From assembly GCF_964033635.1 (NCBI RefSeq), contig NZ_OZ035533.1, forward strand, positions 5,022,001 to 5,086,000: DNA of 64,000 bases, in the 5' to 3' direction. Shown here in pieces: positions 16,437-23,602 of this stretch. The notes beneath the pieces are model-generated. The model was not told where the DNA came from. It ran no database searches and saw only the letters and a list, made by a program, of their open reading frames with translations. The position numbers and the translations under genes are program-made. The first letter of the stretch is position 1. The number at the start of each line of letters is the position of its first letter. The stretch comes from Chitinophaga sp. MM2321 (lineage in GTDB: Bacteria > Bacteroidota > Bacteroidia > Chitinophagales > Chitinophagaceae).

Positions 16437-17240
16437 ATGTCGCTAGAACATCATAAAGACGCAACGCTACGTTACCAACAGCAGGTAGACAATTCACGCA
16501 ACTACGTACTGCCTTTTATACAGCTGGAGTTTCCTTCCCTGGCAGGACTTCGGGTAATGGAGGTAGGCTGCGGAGAAGGTGGTGTGCTTGCACCGCTGCT
16601 GGAAATGGGCTGCAATTGCGTAGGTGTAGACCTTGCACCAGCCCGTATTGAGCTCGCAAAAAGTTTCCTGGAAAAATATACCGCGGCCGGCCAGTTAAAA
16701 CTGATCGCCCAAAACATCTATGACGTTGATTTCCTGGGAGAGTTCCGCAACTCTTTTGATGTAATCATTCTCAAAGATGCTATTGAACATATTCCTGATC
16801 AGGAAAAAATTATTGGTCACCTGAAACAGTTACTCAGTCCACGCGGACAGGTATACTTCGGTTTTCCGCCCTGGTACATGCCTCATGGCGGCCACCAGCA
16901 GATTTGTGAAAATAAGTTCCTGAGTATGGTGCCCTATGTTCACCTGCTACCCAAACCTTTATACAATGGGGTGTTGCGCCTCTTCGGAGAACAACAGGAT
17001 ACTATCCAGGACCTGATGGAGGTAAAGTCTACCGGCATCTCTATCGAACGCTTCGAAAGAATTGTAAAACGCCAGCACTATAAGATCACACAACGCCGGT
17101 TTTATCTGATCAATCCTATCTACAAATACAAGTTCGGTGTAAATGCCCGCGAACAATGGAAACCCATTGCGGCCATCCCTTTTGTACGGAACTTTGTAAC
17201 CACCTGCATGTATTACATGATCAAACCGGACCAGGATTAA
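16437..17240 (+). CDS. Class I SAM-dependent methyltransferase
   Basis: 267 residues. Motif I VMEVGCGEGGVLAPLLEMG, the acidic VGVDLAP of motif II and DVIILKDAIEHIPDQ of motif IV make a Methyltransf_11/23-type fold. The C-terminal half (YFGFPPWYMPHGGHQQ and a basic end) is unlike the ubiquinone or small-molecule classes I know, so the substrate is not assigned. The last codons (GAC CAG GAT TAA) lie in palindromic element B, so the repeat supplies the C-terminus QD and the stop. Confidence 0.75.
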   Translation: MSLEHHKDATLRYQQQVDNSRNYVLPFIQLEFPSLAGLRVMEVGCGEGGVLAPLLEMGCNCVGVDLAPARIELAKSFLEKYTAAGQLKLIAQNIYDVDFLGEFRNSFDVIILKDAIEHIPDQEKIIGHLKQLLSPRGQVYFGFPPWYMPHGGHQQICENKFLSMVPYVHLLPKPLYNGVLRLFGEQQDTIQDLMEVKSTGISIERFERIVKRQHYKITQRRFYLINPIYKYKFGVNAREQWKPIAAIPFVRNFVTTCMYYMIKPDQD

Positions 17241-17377
17241 AAGATTATAAGATTAAACAGGATGGGTGTTTTGTTATTTGAAAATTAAAAACAATAAAAT
17301 ACTTATCCTATTAATAAAAATTAATAAAAACAACAAAACACCCATCCTGTTTAATCTTATAATCCTTTAATCCTGGT
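17230..17377. repeat. Palindromic element B: 46-bp arms, one mismatch
   Basis: Left arm 17230-17275 and right arm 17332-17377 are inverse complements over 46 bases with one mismatch; the inner 56 bases are very AT-rich. It shares ACCAGGATTAAAGGATT and GATGGGTGTTTTGTT with element A. Both convergent genes (methyltransferase and aroE) end inside its arms with CAG GAT TAA. Confidence 0.9.
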
Positions 17378-18101
17378 TCCAGAGTTCCCACGATGCTTCC
17401 GCTTGCAGGATCAGCATTTCATGCCCGTTTTTGATTACAGCGCCTTGTGCAGCGCCGCGTTGCAGGAATAATGTTTCCGGCGGGTTATACACCAGATCAT
17501 ATAGCAGGTGACGGGAAGTAATATATTGATAAGGGATTTCCGGGAGTGTATCAATATGTGGATACATACCCAGCGGTGTAGTATTGATAATGAGTGTATG
17601 TGCTTCCATGGCTGCCTGGTCCAGTGAGCTGTAAGATAAAGCCTCATTGGTAGCCTGACGGCTGATGATGGTATAGGCAATCCCCATTTCCTGCAAAGCA
17701 TATATCACTGCCTTGGCGGCGCCACCGGTACCCAGTACCAGTGCCCGGTTATGATGCGGTTGCAGCAAGGGTTGCAACGAATTTCTAAACCCTATCACAT
17801 CGGTATTGTAGCCGGTCTTTTTCCCATCTTTAAAACGAATGCAGTTCACAGCGCCTATCTGTGCCGCCGCTTTACTCAGGTCATCGAGATGAGGGATAAC
17901 CACCTGTTTATAGGGGATCGTAACATTTAATCCATTCAGCTCTGGCTGTTGTTGCAATAAGGTGGGGAAATCGGCGATACCGGGGAGGGGAAAATTCTCA
18001 TACAGGCATCCTGTTATGTTTTCCTTTTCAAATTTTTGTGCAAAAAAACCTTTGGAAAAGGAGTGGCTGAGCGGATAACCGATGAGGCCATAAATTTTCA
18101 T
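17367..18101 (-). CDS. aroE: Shikimate dehydrogenase
   Basis: 244 residues, on the short side for AroE. GYPLSHSFSKGFF binds shikimate, NVTIPYKQ holds the catalytic lysine (residue 65), LGTGGAAKAVIYALQ is the NADP Rossmann turn, and NTTPLGM follows. It reduces 3-dehydroshikimate in aromatic amino acid synthesis. The reading frame ends WNQD and stop inside the right arm of palindromic element B, so the final residues come from the repeat. It lies downstream of the phosphosulfolactate synthase gene with repeat G between them. Confidence 0.93.
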   Translation of the reverse strand: MKIYGLIGYPLSHSFSKGFFAQKFEKENITGCLYENFPLPGIADFPTLLQQQPELNGLNVTIPYKQVVIPHLDDLSKAAAQIGAVNCIRFKDGKKTGYNTDVIGFRNSLQPLLQPHHNRALVLGTGGAAKAVIYALQEMGIAYTIISRQATNEALSYSSLDQAAMEAHTLIINTTPLGMYPHIDTLPEIPYQYITSRHLLYDLVYNPPETLFLQRGAAQGAVIKNGHEMLILQAEASWELWNQD

Positions 18102-18124
18102 GAAGCCATGATTTAATTTGGATA

Positions 18125-18209
18125 TTTTTTTATTTTTTTATTTAGTTATTTGAAATGCAGCGAAGATGACCGGCCGCAATTCAAATAATTAAATAAAAAA
18201 ATAAAAAAA
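18125..18209. repeat. Palindromic element G
   Basis: Arms 18125-18154 and 18180-18209 match over 30 bases with one mismatch. The inner segment AAATGCAGCGAAGAT (18153-18167) and the preceding TTTAGTTATTT are shared with element F at 30.6 kb. Confidence 0.85.
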
Positions 18210-18222
18210 TTCCTACCTAGAA

Positions 18223-18987
18223 TTATTCTTTGTCCAGAAACAAATGAAAGGAGTCTCCTCTCAAGCCGACACGCATGGCTTCGAGGGAAATAACTTCATT
18301 TGGTGCGAGGTTGCCGAGGTTGGCGTTACAACCAACCAGCTCCAGGAAGTAGAGTTGTTGTGCTTTCTGTGGAGCTTCCCAGATGATTTTTTCAGCGGGG
18401 ATCTGTGTCAGGATTTCCTGAACCAGTCCTTCGCGTACTTCACCACTACCGCGATAGATTCCTACGTTACCGCTTTCACGGGCTTCCGCAATGACATAGG
18501 TAGCGCCGGCAGATAGTTCTGTACTCATTAATTCGATCCATTTATAGGGAGGAATAATGTGCTCAGCATCTTTGGAACCTACTTCACTGAGTACCAGTCC
18601 TATTTTTGCCAGCTTCTCAATATAGCCGCATTTTTCCGCATGGGGGATGATGATAGAACCATCAGAAACCTCCATGTATGTGATCCCGTAATCCTGTACG
18701 AGCTTTACATATTCATCGAACTGATTGCGGATGAGGAATGCTTCAAATAAGGTACCACCAAAATAAACAGGGATGTTGGCTGATTGGTAGAGTTCTATCT
18801 TTTCACGCAGGTTGGGCGTGACAAAGGCAGTACCAAAGCCCAGTTTCAGGATGTCTACGTGCGGGCCCGACGCTGATAAAAAATTTCTTGCTTCTTCCAA
18901 ACTAAGCCCCTTATCCATTACCATGGTTAGCCCATGATTGCGGGGTTTCTTTGTCCTTTCCGGGATCTGTGTCAGATTAAAATTCAT
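18223..18987 (-). CDS. Phosphosulfolactate synthase homologue (ComA family)
   Basis: 254 residues from MNFNLTQIPERT; 14 extra codons upstream read poorly. Family features: TMVMDKGLSLEE, DILKLGFGTA, YFGGTLFEAF, YMEVSDGSI, ARESGNVGIY and GLRGDSFHLF in TIM-barrel order. ComA adds sulfite to phosphoenolpyruvate, the first step of coenzyme M synthesis in archaea. Bacteroidota do not make coenzyme M, so sulfolactate could instead lead to cysteate and sulfonolipids (inference). Some bacterial homologues have other roles. A -7 box lies at 19121-19128, giving a leader of about 130 bases. Confidence 0.85.
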   Translation of the reverse strand: MNFNLTQIPERTKKPRNHGLTMVMDKGLSLEEARNFLSASGPHVDILKLGFGTAFVTPNLREKIELYQSANIPVYFGGTLFEAFLIRNQFDEYVKLVQDYGITYMEVSDGSIIIPHAEKCGYIEKLAKIGLVLSEVGSKDAEHIIPPYKWIELMSTELSAGATYVIAEARESGNVGIYRGSGEVREGLVQEILTQIPAEKIIWEAPQKAQQLYFLELVGCNANLGNLAPNEVISLEAMRVGLRGDSFHLFLDKE

Positions 18988-19120
18988 TTGAAATATTTTT
19001 ATCTTCTTATTGGTCAGTAAAACACACACTAGTTTTCGCCAGGCAATTCGGGTAGCTTAGTAGCAATTTTAGTAACCGGGAATACGATTGGCTTTCGTTC
19101 ATGACAATTAAAAGCCGGCG

Positions 19121-19128
19121 CAAAAATA
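19121..19128 (-). promoter_or_regulatory. Possible -7 box TATTTTTG upstream of the ComA-family gene
   Basis: Exact TAnnTTTG on the minus strand but in AT-rich sequence and without a -33 box, so it may be chance. Confidence 0.3.
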
Positions 19129-19164
19129 AGAAGTATACTTCATTTTAAAAGTAATTAACATTGG

Positions 19165-20586
19165 TTAACGTTTGCGACGGTATTGTGCAATGAGGTCTAC
19201 AACACTTACATGCTGTAATATAGCGGGATCCAGCTCCACAAGTTTTTTTAGAATCTTGGGTGCTTGTTGCAGGGCGGTCTCCAGGTGAAGCAGCCCTTCC
19301 TTGGTTTTTCCCATGGCAATCAGGATAGCGGCACGGAAGTAAATAAATACCGGCTTGCGGCCGGCTTTTTCCTCTGCTGTGGCTAGTTGTACGAGTGCTT
19401 CCTCCAGGAAACCGGATACATATAATCCTTTAATCAGCTCCTGCCAGGGTTGGGCACTCTTAGGCCGGATCCGTACTGCATTCATAAAATGCACCAGCGC
19501 ATCCTTGTCCTTGCCCAGCTCCAGGTAGCATTCGCCCAGGCTCATATTGTATTCGGCGCTCTGTTTGTTGATTTTCAGTGCGTTCAGTAATGATTTGGCG
19601 CCGTTTTCCCAGTTTTCCTCCATCATATAAGCCACGGCGATCTTATAGTACAGCTTATCATCGTTAGGACTCAGGTGAGAAGCCTTCCGGTAATAATAAC
19701 GGGCCTGGGTATATTTACGCTGCCGCTCATAACAGTGGCCGATGGCCTCATAGATCACGTCTTCCGGTTTGGCTATTTCCAGGTGTTTCTGCAGCACCTC
19801 TATGGCATCTGCATACTTACGGAGACGGATATAGGCATCGCCCATATTGCGATAGGCATAGTCAAATTTCTCGTCAATGGCTACGGCATACTGATAGGCG
19901 TCGATAGCCTTTTCATACAGTTTAAGCCCCTGATAGGCCGTGCCCAGGTTGAACCAGGCCAGGTGATTATAGGGATGCTCATCAATGATATAGGTATGTA
20001 AACGGATACTTTCCTCGTTACGACCGGTAAATTCCGTCCAGAAGCAGATCTTGTGTAAGGCCTCCTCGCTGGTAGGGTCAAATTCCAGGGCCATTTTAAG
20101 GCAATCAAACACTTTTTCAAATTCTTCCCAGTCGTCATACACATCTGCCAGTTCCAGCAGCAATTCCGTCCTGTCTTCGCCGGTAAACTGGTTTATCTGC
20201 TCATTCAGCACGTCAGCGGCCTTCTGGTGCTGATTCAGCGCCAGGTACACATCTGTTTGCAGGATATAAAGATTGATATCGTTCCGGTCCAGAACCGCCG
20301 CTTTTTCCAGTAAATTCAGGGCTTCCCTGTATTTTTTGGTCTCTATCAGTAAATTGGCCTTTTTAAGTAAGAGGGAGGAAGAGTAAGGGAATTGCTCAAT
20401 GGCTATTTCAGCAGCCTGTAATGCGATCGGCATTTCGTCCTGCTCGTCATAATAGTCTATGATCTGCTCAAATGAATCCTCGTCCAGAAAAGAATGAGAC
20501 TTACCCGCCCTGAGATTTTCAAACTGCTGCAACAAGTCTCTCAGATCATCAAAATCCTCGTTTAAAAATGAAAAGTCTTTACTCAT
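19165..20586 (-). CDS. Tetratricopeptide repeat protein
   Basis: 473 residues made almost wholly of 34-residue TPR units from about residue 55 on. The repeat signature is clear at HLAWFNLGTAYQGLKLYEKAIDAYQ and YAYRNMGDAYIRLRKYADAIEVL. The N-terminal 50 residues are acidic, and there is no signal peptide, so it is cytoplasmic. TPR proteins are binding scaffolds and the partner is unknown. It diverges from the small protein at 20740. The gene is AT-moderate like its neighbours. Confidence 0.85.
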   Translation of the reverse strand: MSKDFSFLNEDFDDLRDLLQQFENLRAGKSHSFLDEDSFEQIIDYYDEQDEMPIALQAAEIAIEQFPYSSSLLLKKANLLIETKKYREALNLLEKAAVLDRNDINLYILQTDVYLALNQHQKAADVLNEQINQFTGEDRTELLLELADVYDDWEEFEKVFDCLKMALEFDPTSEEALHKICFWTEFTGRNEESIRLHTYIIDEHPYNHLAWFNLGTAYQGLKLYEKAIDAYQYAVAIDEKFDYAYRNMGDAYIRLRKYADAIEVLQKHLEIAKPEDVIYEAIGHCYERQRKYTQARYYYRKASHLSPNDDKLYYKIAVAYMMEENWENGAKSLLNALKINKQSAEYNMSLGECYLELGKDKDALVHFMNAVRIRPKSAQPWQELIKGLYVSGFLEEALVQLATAEEKAGRKPVFIYFRAAILIAMGKTKEGLLHLETALQQAPKILKKLVELDPAILQHVSVVDLIAQYRRKR

Positions 20587-20721
20587 TATTGTAAATATAA
20601 GATTTTTATCTCTCCCCCAAAAAAGGCACTTCCGGAACCATTTATAAATTTTTTAACATTTTCTTAAGTTTTAGTCGTAAATTGCGTTAAGAATTTGTTA
20701 TAGAATACATCAGAAAGTTTG

Positions 20722-20729
20722 TATATTTG
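20722..20729 (+). promoter_or_regulatory. -7 box TATATTTG before the 20740 gene
   Basis: Exact consensus match 10 bases before the ATG, giving a leader of about six bases. The nearest TTTG is 24 bases upstream, longer than ideal. Confidence 0.45.
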
Positions 20730-20739
20730 TAATACTACA

Positions 20740-21135
20740 ATGAAAAAGAGAATTAACATACCACGCATCTTTTCATTGTCTTGCTTATTGGCGGGCGCTT
20801 TGGCGTTATTTGCTATAAAAGTGCAGGCGAACACTAACATCTTGCCCACCGATAACGAAAAAGACAAGGCTAAAAAGACAGACAACACCCATTTTGTGTT
20901 GAATACTGCTATGCCCAAAACTAATCTGAGCCTGGATGCAGGGTACCGGTACGCCGGTAGTCTTACCTCAAATTTTAAGTTTACCAATACCAATACGATA
21001 AACTTCAAATCGGTACTGACCTACACGAAAGGTAATGTTACCTACGTAGTACCTTACACCGTTCAGATGCCGCAACAACCCGGCAACATGAACTTTCAGA
21101 AGCTCCAGATCATTCTGCCGCTTAAGAAAGGCTGA
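20740..21135 (+). CDS. Small secreted or membrane-anchored protein, unknown
   Basis: 131 residues from the ATG at 20740 (a TTG at 20719 overlaps the promoter). Residues 2-30 form a basic start and hydrophobic stretch (FSLSCLLAGALALFA) ending KVQANT, a plausible signal peptide. The rest is small and polar with a beta-like C-terminal half (YRYAGSLTSNFKFTNTNTIN; NVTYVVPYTVQMP). I do not recognise a family. A strong terminator follows, so it is expressed alone. It diverges from the TPR gene. Confidence 0.65.
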   Translation: MKKRINIPRIFSLSCLLAGALALFAIKVQANTNILPTDNEKDKAKKTDNTHFVLNTAMPKTNLSLDAGYRYAGSLTSNFKFTNTNTINFKSVLTYTKGNVTYVVPYTVQMPQQPGNMNFQKLQIILPLKKG

Positions 21136-21162
21136 CATTGACGTTTCTTCAAGTACAATATG

Positions 21163-21204
21163 GGCCGGTCAAAAAGTTTAACGACTTTTTGACCGGCCTT
21201 TCTT
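21163..21204 (+). terminator. Terminator after the small secreted protein
   Basis: GGCCGGTCAAAAAGT (21163-21177) pairs exactly with ACTTTTTGACCGGCC (21184-21198), followed by TTTCTT. Confidence 0.8.
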
Positions 21205-21264
21205 ATGCTGTTTTTTATTTTAGGGAGATAAATAGATAGATTTAACACCCTCGATAAACCCCGT

Positions 21265-21468
21265 CTACAGGTCTGCTTCTTCCAATGTAAAGAGCTCGTC
21301 AACCCTGGTTTGAAACACATGCGCCAGTTTCAACGCCAACAAAGTAGAAGGAATAAATTTTCCTGATTCAATAGCATTGATCGTTTGTCTGGATACTTTT
21401 ATTTTTTCTGCCAACCCCGCCTGTGTCATATCTCTTTTGGCCCGCTCTATTTTAATGGAATTTTTCAT
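21265..21468 (-). CDS. Small XRE-family (Cro/CI-like) transcription regulator
   Basis: 67 residues, essentially one helix-turn-helix: KIERAKRDMTQAGLAEKIKVSRQTINAIESGKFIPSTLLALKLA. Such short regulators typically pair with a small membrane protein and control their own operon. Here the upstream partner gene overlaps by 4 bases. The DNA site is probably the paired repeats at 21831-21875. Its C-terminus (VDELFTLEE) is the usual end of this group. Confidence 0.88.
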   Translation of the reverse strand: MKNSIKIERAKRDMTQAGLAEKIKVSRQTINAIESGKFIPSTLLALKLAHVFQTRVDELFTLEEADL

Positions 21469-21821
21469 GCCCGCTCATTAAATCCGGTAAAGAAAGTCCT
21501 GGTATAAAAGATGATGATAGCCAGTACCAGCACGAACATAATGAAGTAAGGGGTGTGCTGTAAATCAAAGCCTGTCACTTCTTTGTTGTGCAGATAGGCG
21601 AGCAACAATTCCAACAGGTATCCCACCGCAAAACTGACCATTAAGGCTTCCGTACGCAGCTTGCCTGCTCTTTCATCTTCCACTTTTTCTTTGGAAAAGA
21701 AAAGAAGAAATAATCCTGTCATTATCAGCAATTCAGATCCCGGCTGCATATGATTTATCATAAAAACAGGAATGCCGGCAACAATAAAACCCAGGGCAAA
21801 ATATTTGGTTCGGGTAAGCAT
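21465..21821 (-). CDS. Small membrane protein co-transcribed with the XRE regulator
   Basis: 118 residues with four hydrophobic segments (near residues 5-22, 30-42, 62-78 and 95-110) and a central charged loop SKEKVEDERAGKLRTEAL. The arrangement (charged DER/K loop, small multi-helix protein next to a 67-residue XRE regulator) matches a widespread two-gene unit of the DUF2178-like kind. The function is unknown, and that family call is tentative. It is first in a two-gene operon with translational overlap. Confidence 0.65.
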   Translation of the reverse strand: MLTRTKYFALGFIVAGIPVFMINHMQPGSELLIMTGLFLLFFSKEKVEDERAGKLRTEALMVSFAVGYLLELLLAYLHNKEVTGFDLQHTPYFIMFVLVLAIIIFYTRTFFTGFNERA

Positions 21822-21830
21822 AAAGAATAA

Positions 21831-21875
21831 TTATGTAAAGTAAACTTGACTAAAAGTAAACTTTATTTTACATAA
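21831..21875. promoter_or_regulatory. Candidate operator of the XRE operon
   Basis: TTATGTAAA (21831-21839) and TTTACATAA (21867-21875) are exact inverse complements. Inside them the 11-mer AAAGTAAACTT occurs twice (21837-21847 and 21853-21863), 16 bases apart. The block lies 10 bases upstream of the operon's first start codon. Confidence 0.55.
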
Positions 21876-21933
21876 AAATATATTTATCGCTCAAAAAATC
21901 AGGGGAAAATCTTTTATATCCACAATCCGGTGG

Positions 21934-22581
21934 TTACATATTTTTCAGTTCTTCCTGGCTCACTACTTTATAGCCGGTTTTCGGTACATCAAAATAAGAA
22001 GCCGGGATTGGGAATAACTCTACTTTAGTAGCTATAACACGGGTTCTGGAGCCGGTTTTGGTGAGAATTTCAAATTCCAGCGGAATACCTTTCAGGTTTA
22101 CAAAACGACGGTTATACTGTTTATTTTCCGGGATCAGGTCAGTGGCATAATATACTTCAAAGGTCTTTCCGTCGGGCATGGTGCCTATTGACTTCCTACA
22201 GGTGTAACCCGCTATCTGCTTGGTTTCCGCCTGATCTTTGAACTGGATATTTTCATATTGTTTGAGATCCTTTTCATATTGGTCTTTCCCGGCGCGGATC
22301 AGGTATTTGGTGCCATGCTGGTCAATCAGTGTGGTCATAGTAGCGTCCTTGCTATTGATCAGATAAGTATAGCGGACGATATTGAAATTCATATCTATTC
22401 TGCTTTGTTGTCCGCGCATATACTGGGTAAAAGTACTCCCCTCCAGCATGGCGTCCATTTGCAGTTGTTCCGGTGGCAGCTCCATTTTATAAATGATCTT
22501 GGCATCCGAAACAATGCGCTGTGCCTGTATAAAACCGGCAAAACACAAGAGAAAAAAAGTTAAAAACAACCGATATAACAT
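21934..22581 (-). CDS. GLPGLI/DUF4412-like secreted protein
   Basis: 215 residues. A signal peptide (MLYRLFLTFFLLCFAGFIQA, cut before QR) precedes one beta-rich domain. The ending of the domain reads KQIAGYTCRKSIGTMPDGKTFEVYYATDLIP, then GIPLEFEI, the pattern seen in GLPGLI and DUF4412 proteins that follow IAGY(K/T)C. Export to the periplasm or outer membrane is likely; the role is unknown. It is probably monocistronic. Confidence 0.65.
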   Translation of the reverse strand: MLYRLFLTFFLLCFAGFIQAQRIVSDAKIIYKMELPPEQLQMDAMLEGSTFTQYMRGQQSRIDMNFNIVRYTYLINSKDATMTTLIDQHGTKYLIRAGKDQYEKDLKQYENIQFKDQAETKQIAGYTCRKSIGTMPDGKTFEVYYATDLIPENKQYNRRFVNLKGIPLEFEILTKTGSRTRVIATKVELFPIPASYFDVPKTGYKVVSQEELKNM

Positions 22582-22630
22582 ATAGTGATGTATTGGTTAG
22601 TGGTTGATTAGTAAATGGTTAAAAAACTAA

Positions 22631-23410
22631 CTACCATACAAGCTTTTCTTTACTTAAAAAGGCGGCTATTCCGCGTTTACAGTCTTCATGACCACGGGTA
22701 AGGGCATTCAATTCTGCGGCATGCTTCAGTCCATTTTCAAGTGGTAAGTCCAACACTGTGCCAATCAATTTTTTGGTCACTGTCAGTGAGTGGGCAGAGG
22801 CATCATTACATAGGCTGGCAGCCACTTTTGCCACTTGTGTATTAATTTCCGCTGCGGGTATTACCGCCGTGATCAGGCCATCCTGTGCAGCCTTTTCTGC
22901 TGTTACCAACCTGCCGGTGAGCAACAGTTCCCGGGCACGGCCCTCCCCTATTTTGCGAACCAGGAATATCGCTACCAGCGCAGGTACAAAGCCTATTTTC
23001 ACTTCTGTATACCCCAGCATAGCTTCCGGTACCACATAGCTCAGATCACAGAGTGTTACCAGCCCGCAGCCGCCTGCTACCGCATGGCCTTCCACCTGAG
23101 CGATTACAATCTTATCAAGTTCATGGATCTGCCGGAATAATTGCATGAGTTGCTGCGAATCTGCGAGGTTTTCATCATAGGTGTTTTGCTGAAGCTGTTG
23201 CAGGTATTCGAGATCAGCGCCGGCGCAAAAAGCATCTCCGTTTCCCTTCAATACAATCACTTTCACGGCATCATCTGCGGCAGCTGCTGTAAAAGCCTGT
23301 TGCAGTTCGGCTACCAGTAACCCGTTCAGGGCATTGCGTTTTTCAGGTCGGTTCAGGATAATGGTGGCAACCCGGTCAGCAACAGTATATAGCAAAAAGG
23401 AAAATACCAT
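22631..23410 (-). CDS. Enoyl-CoA hydratase/isomerase family protein
   Basis: 259 residues, the crotonase size. NRPEKRNALNG, DAFCAGADLEYLQ (first oxyanion-hole half) and VEGHAVAGGCGLVTLCDLSY (second half) are in order, then PEAMLGYTEVKIGFVPA where catalytic acids usually sit. It likely acts on an acyl-CoA in fatty acid or leucine breakdown. The methylglutaconyl-CoA hydratase group is a fair guess, but the substrate cannot be fixed. No acyl-CoA gene is adjacent. Confidence 0.85.
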   Translation of the reverse strand: MVFSFLLYTVADRVATIILNRPEKRNALNGLLVAELQQAFTAAAADDAVKVIVLKGNGDAFCAGADLEYLQQLQQNTYDENLADSQQLMQLFRQIHELDKIVIAQVEGHAVAGGCGLVTLCDLSYVVPEAMLGYTEVKIGFVPALVAIFLVRKIGEGRARELLLTGRLVTAEKAAQDGLITAVIPAAEINTQVAKVAASLCNDASAHSLTVTKKLIGTVLDLPLENGLKHAAELNALTRGHEDCKRGIAAFLSKEKLVW

Positions 23411-23457
23411 AAGATCAGGAATTACAAATTACAAATCAGACCAGGATTTGGCTGATG

Positions 23458-23541
23458 AATAAAATTAACGGGATGAGGGAAGATGGAAACGAAAAAAAAT
23501 ATTTATCCGCTTCTGTCTTCGCTCATCCCGTTAATTTTATT
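23458..23541. repeat. Palindromic element D
   Basis: Perfect 20-bp arms 23458-23477 and 23522-23541. The loop contains TTATCCGCTT (23503-23512), a core found also in elements C (36488) and E (46703). Just outside lies ACCAGGATT, the end word of elements A and B. It separates the enoyl-CoA hydratase and pafA genes. Confidence 0.85.
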
Positions 23542-23602
23542 AATCGGTTTAATCAGTCCGGTTTGTATTTTTTTCTATGGTAATCTAAGAAAAAAAACAG
23601 AC

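Noticed and set aside
18125..18209. A transposon or MITE end at element G
   Set aside because: No transposase, no clear target duplication and AT-rich arms. I keep it as a repeat without claiming mobility.
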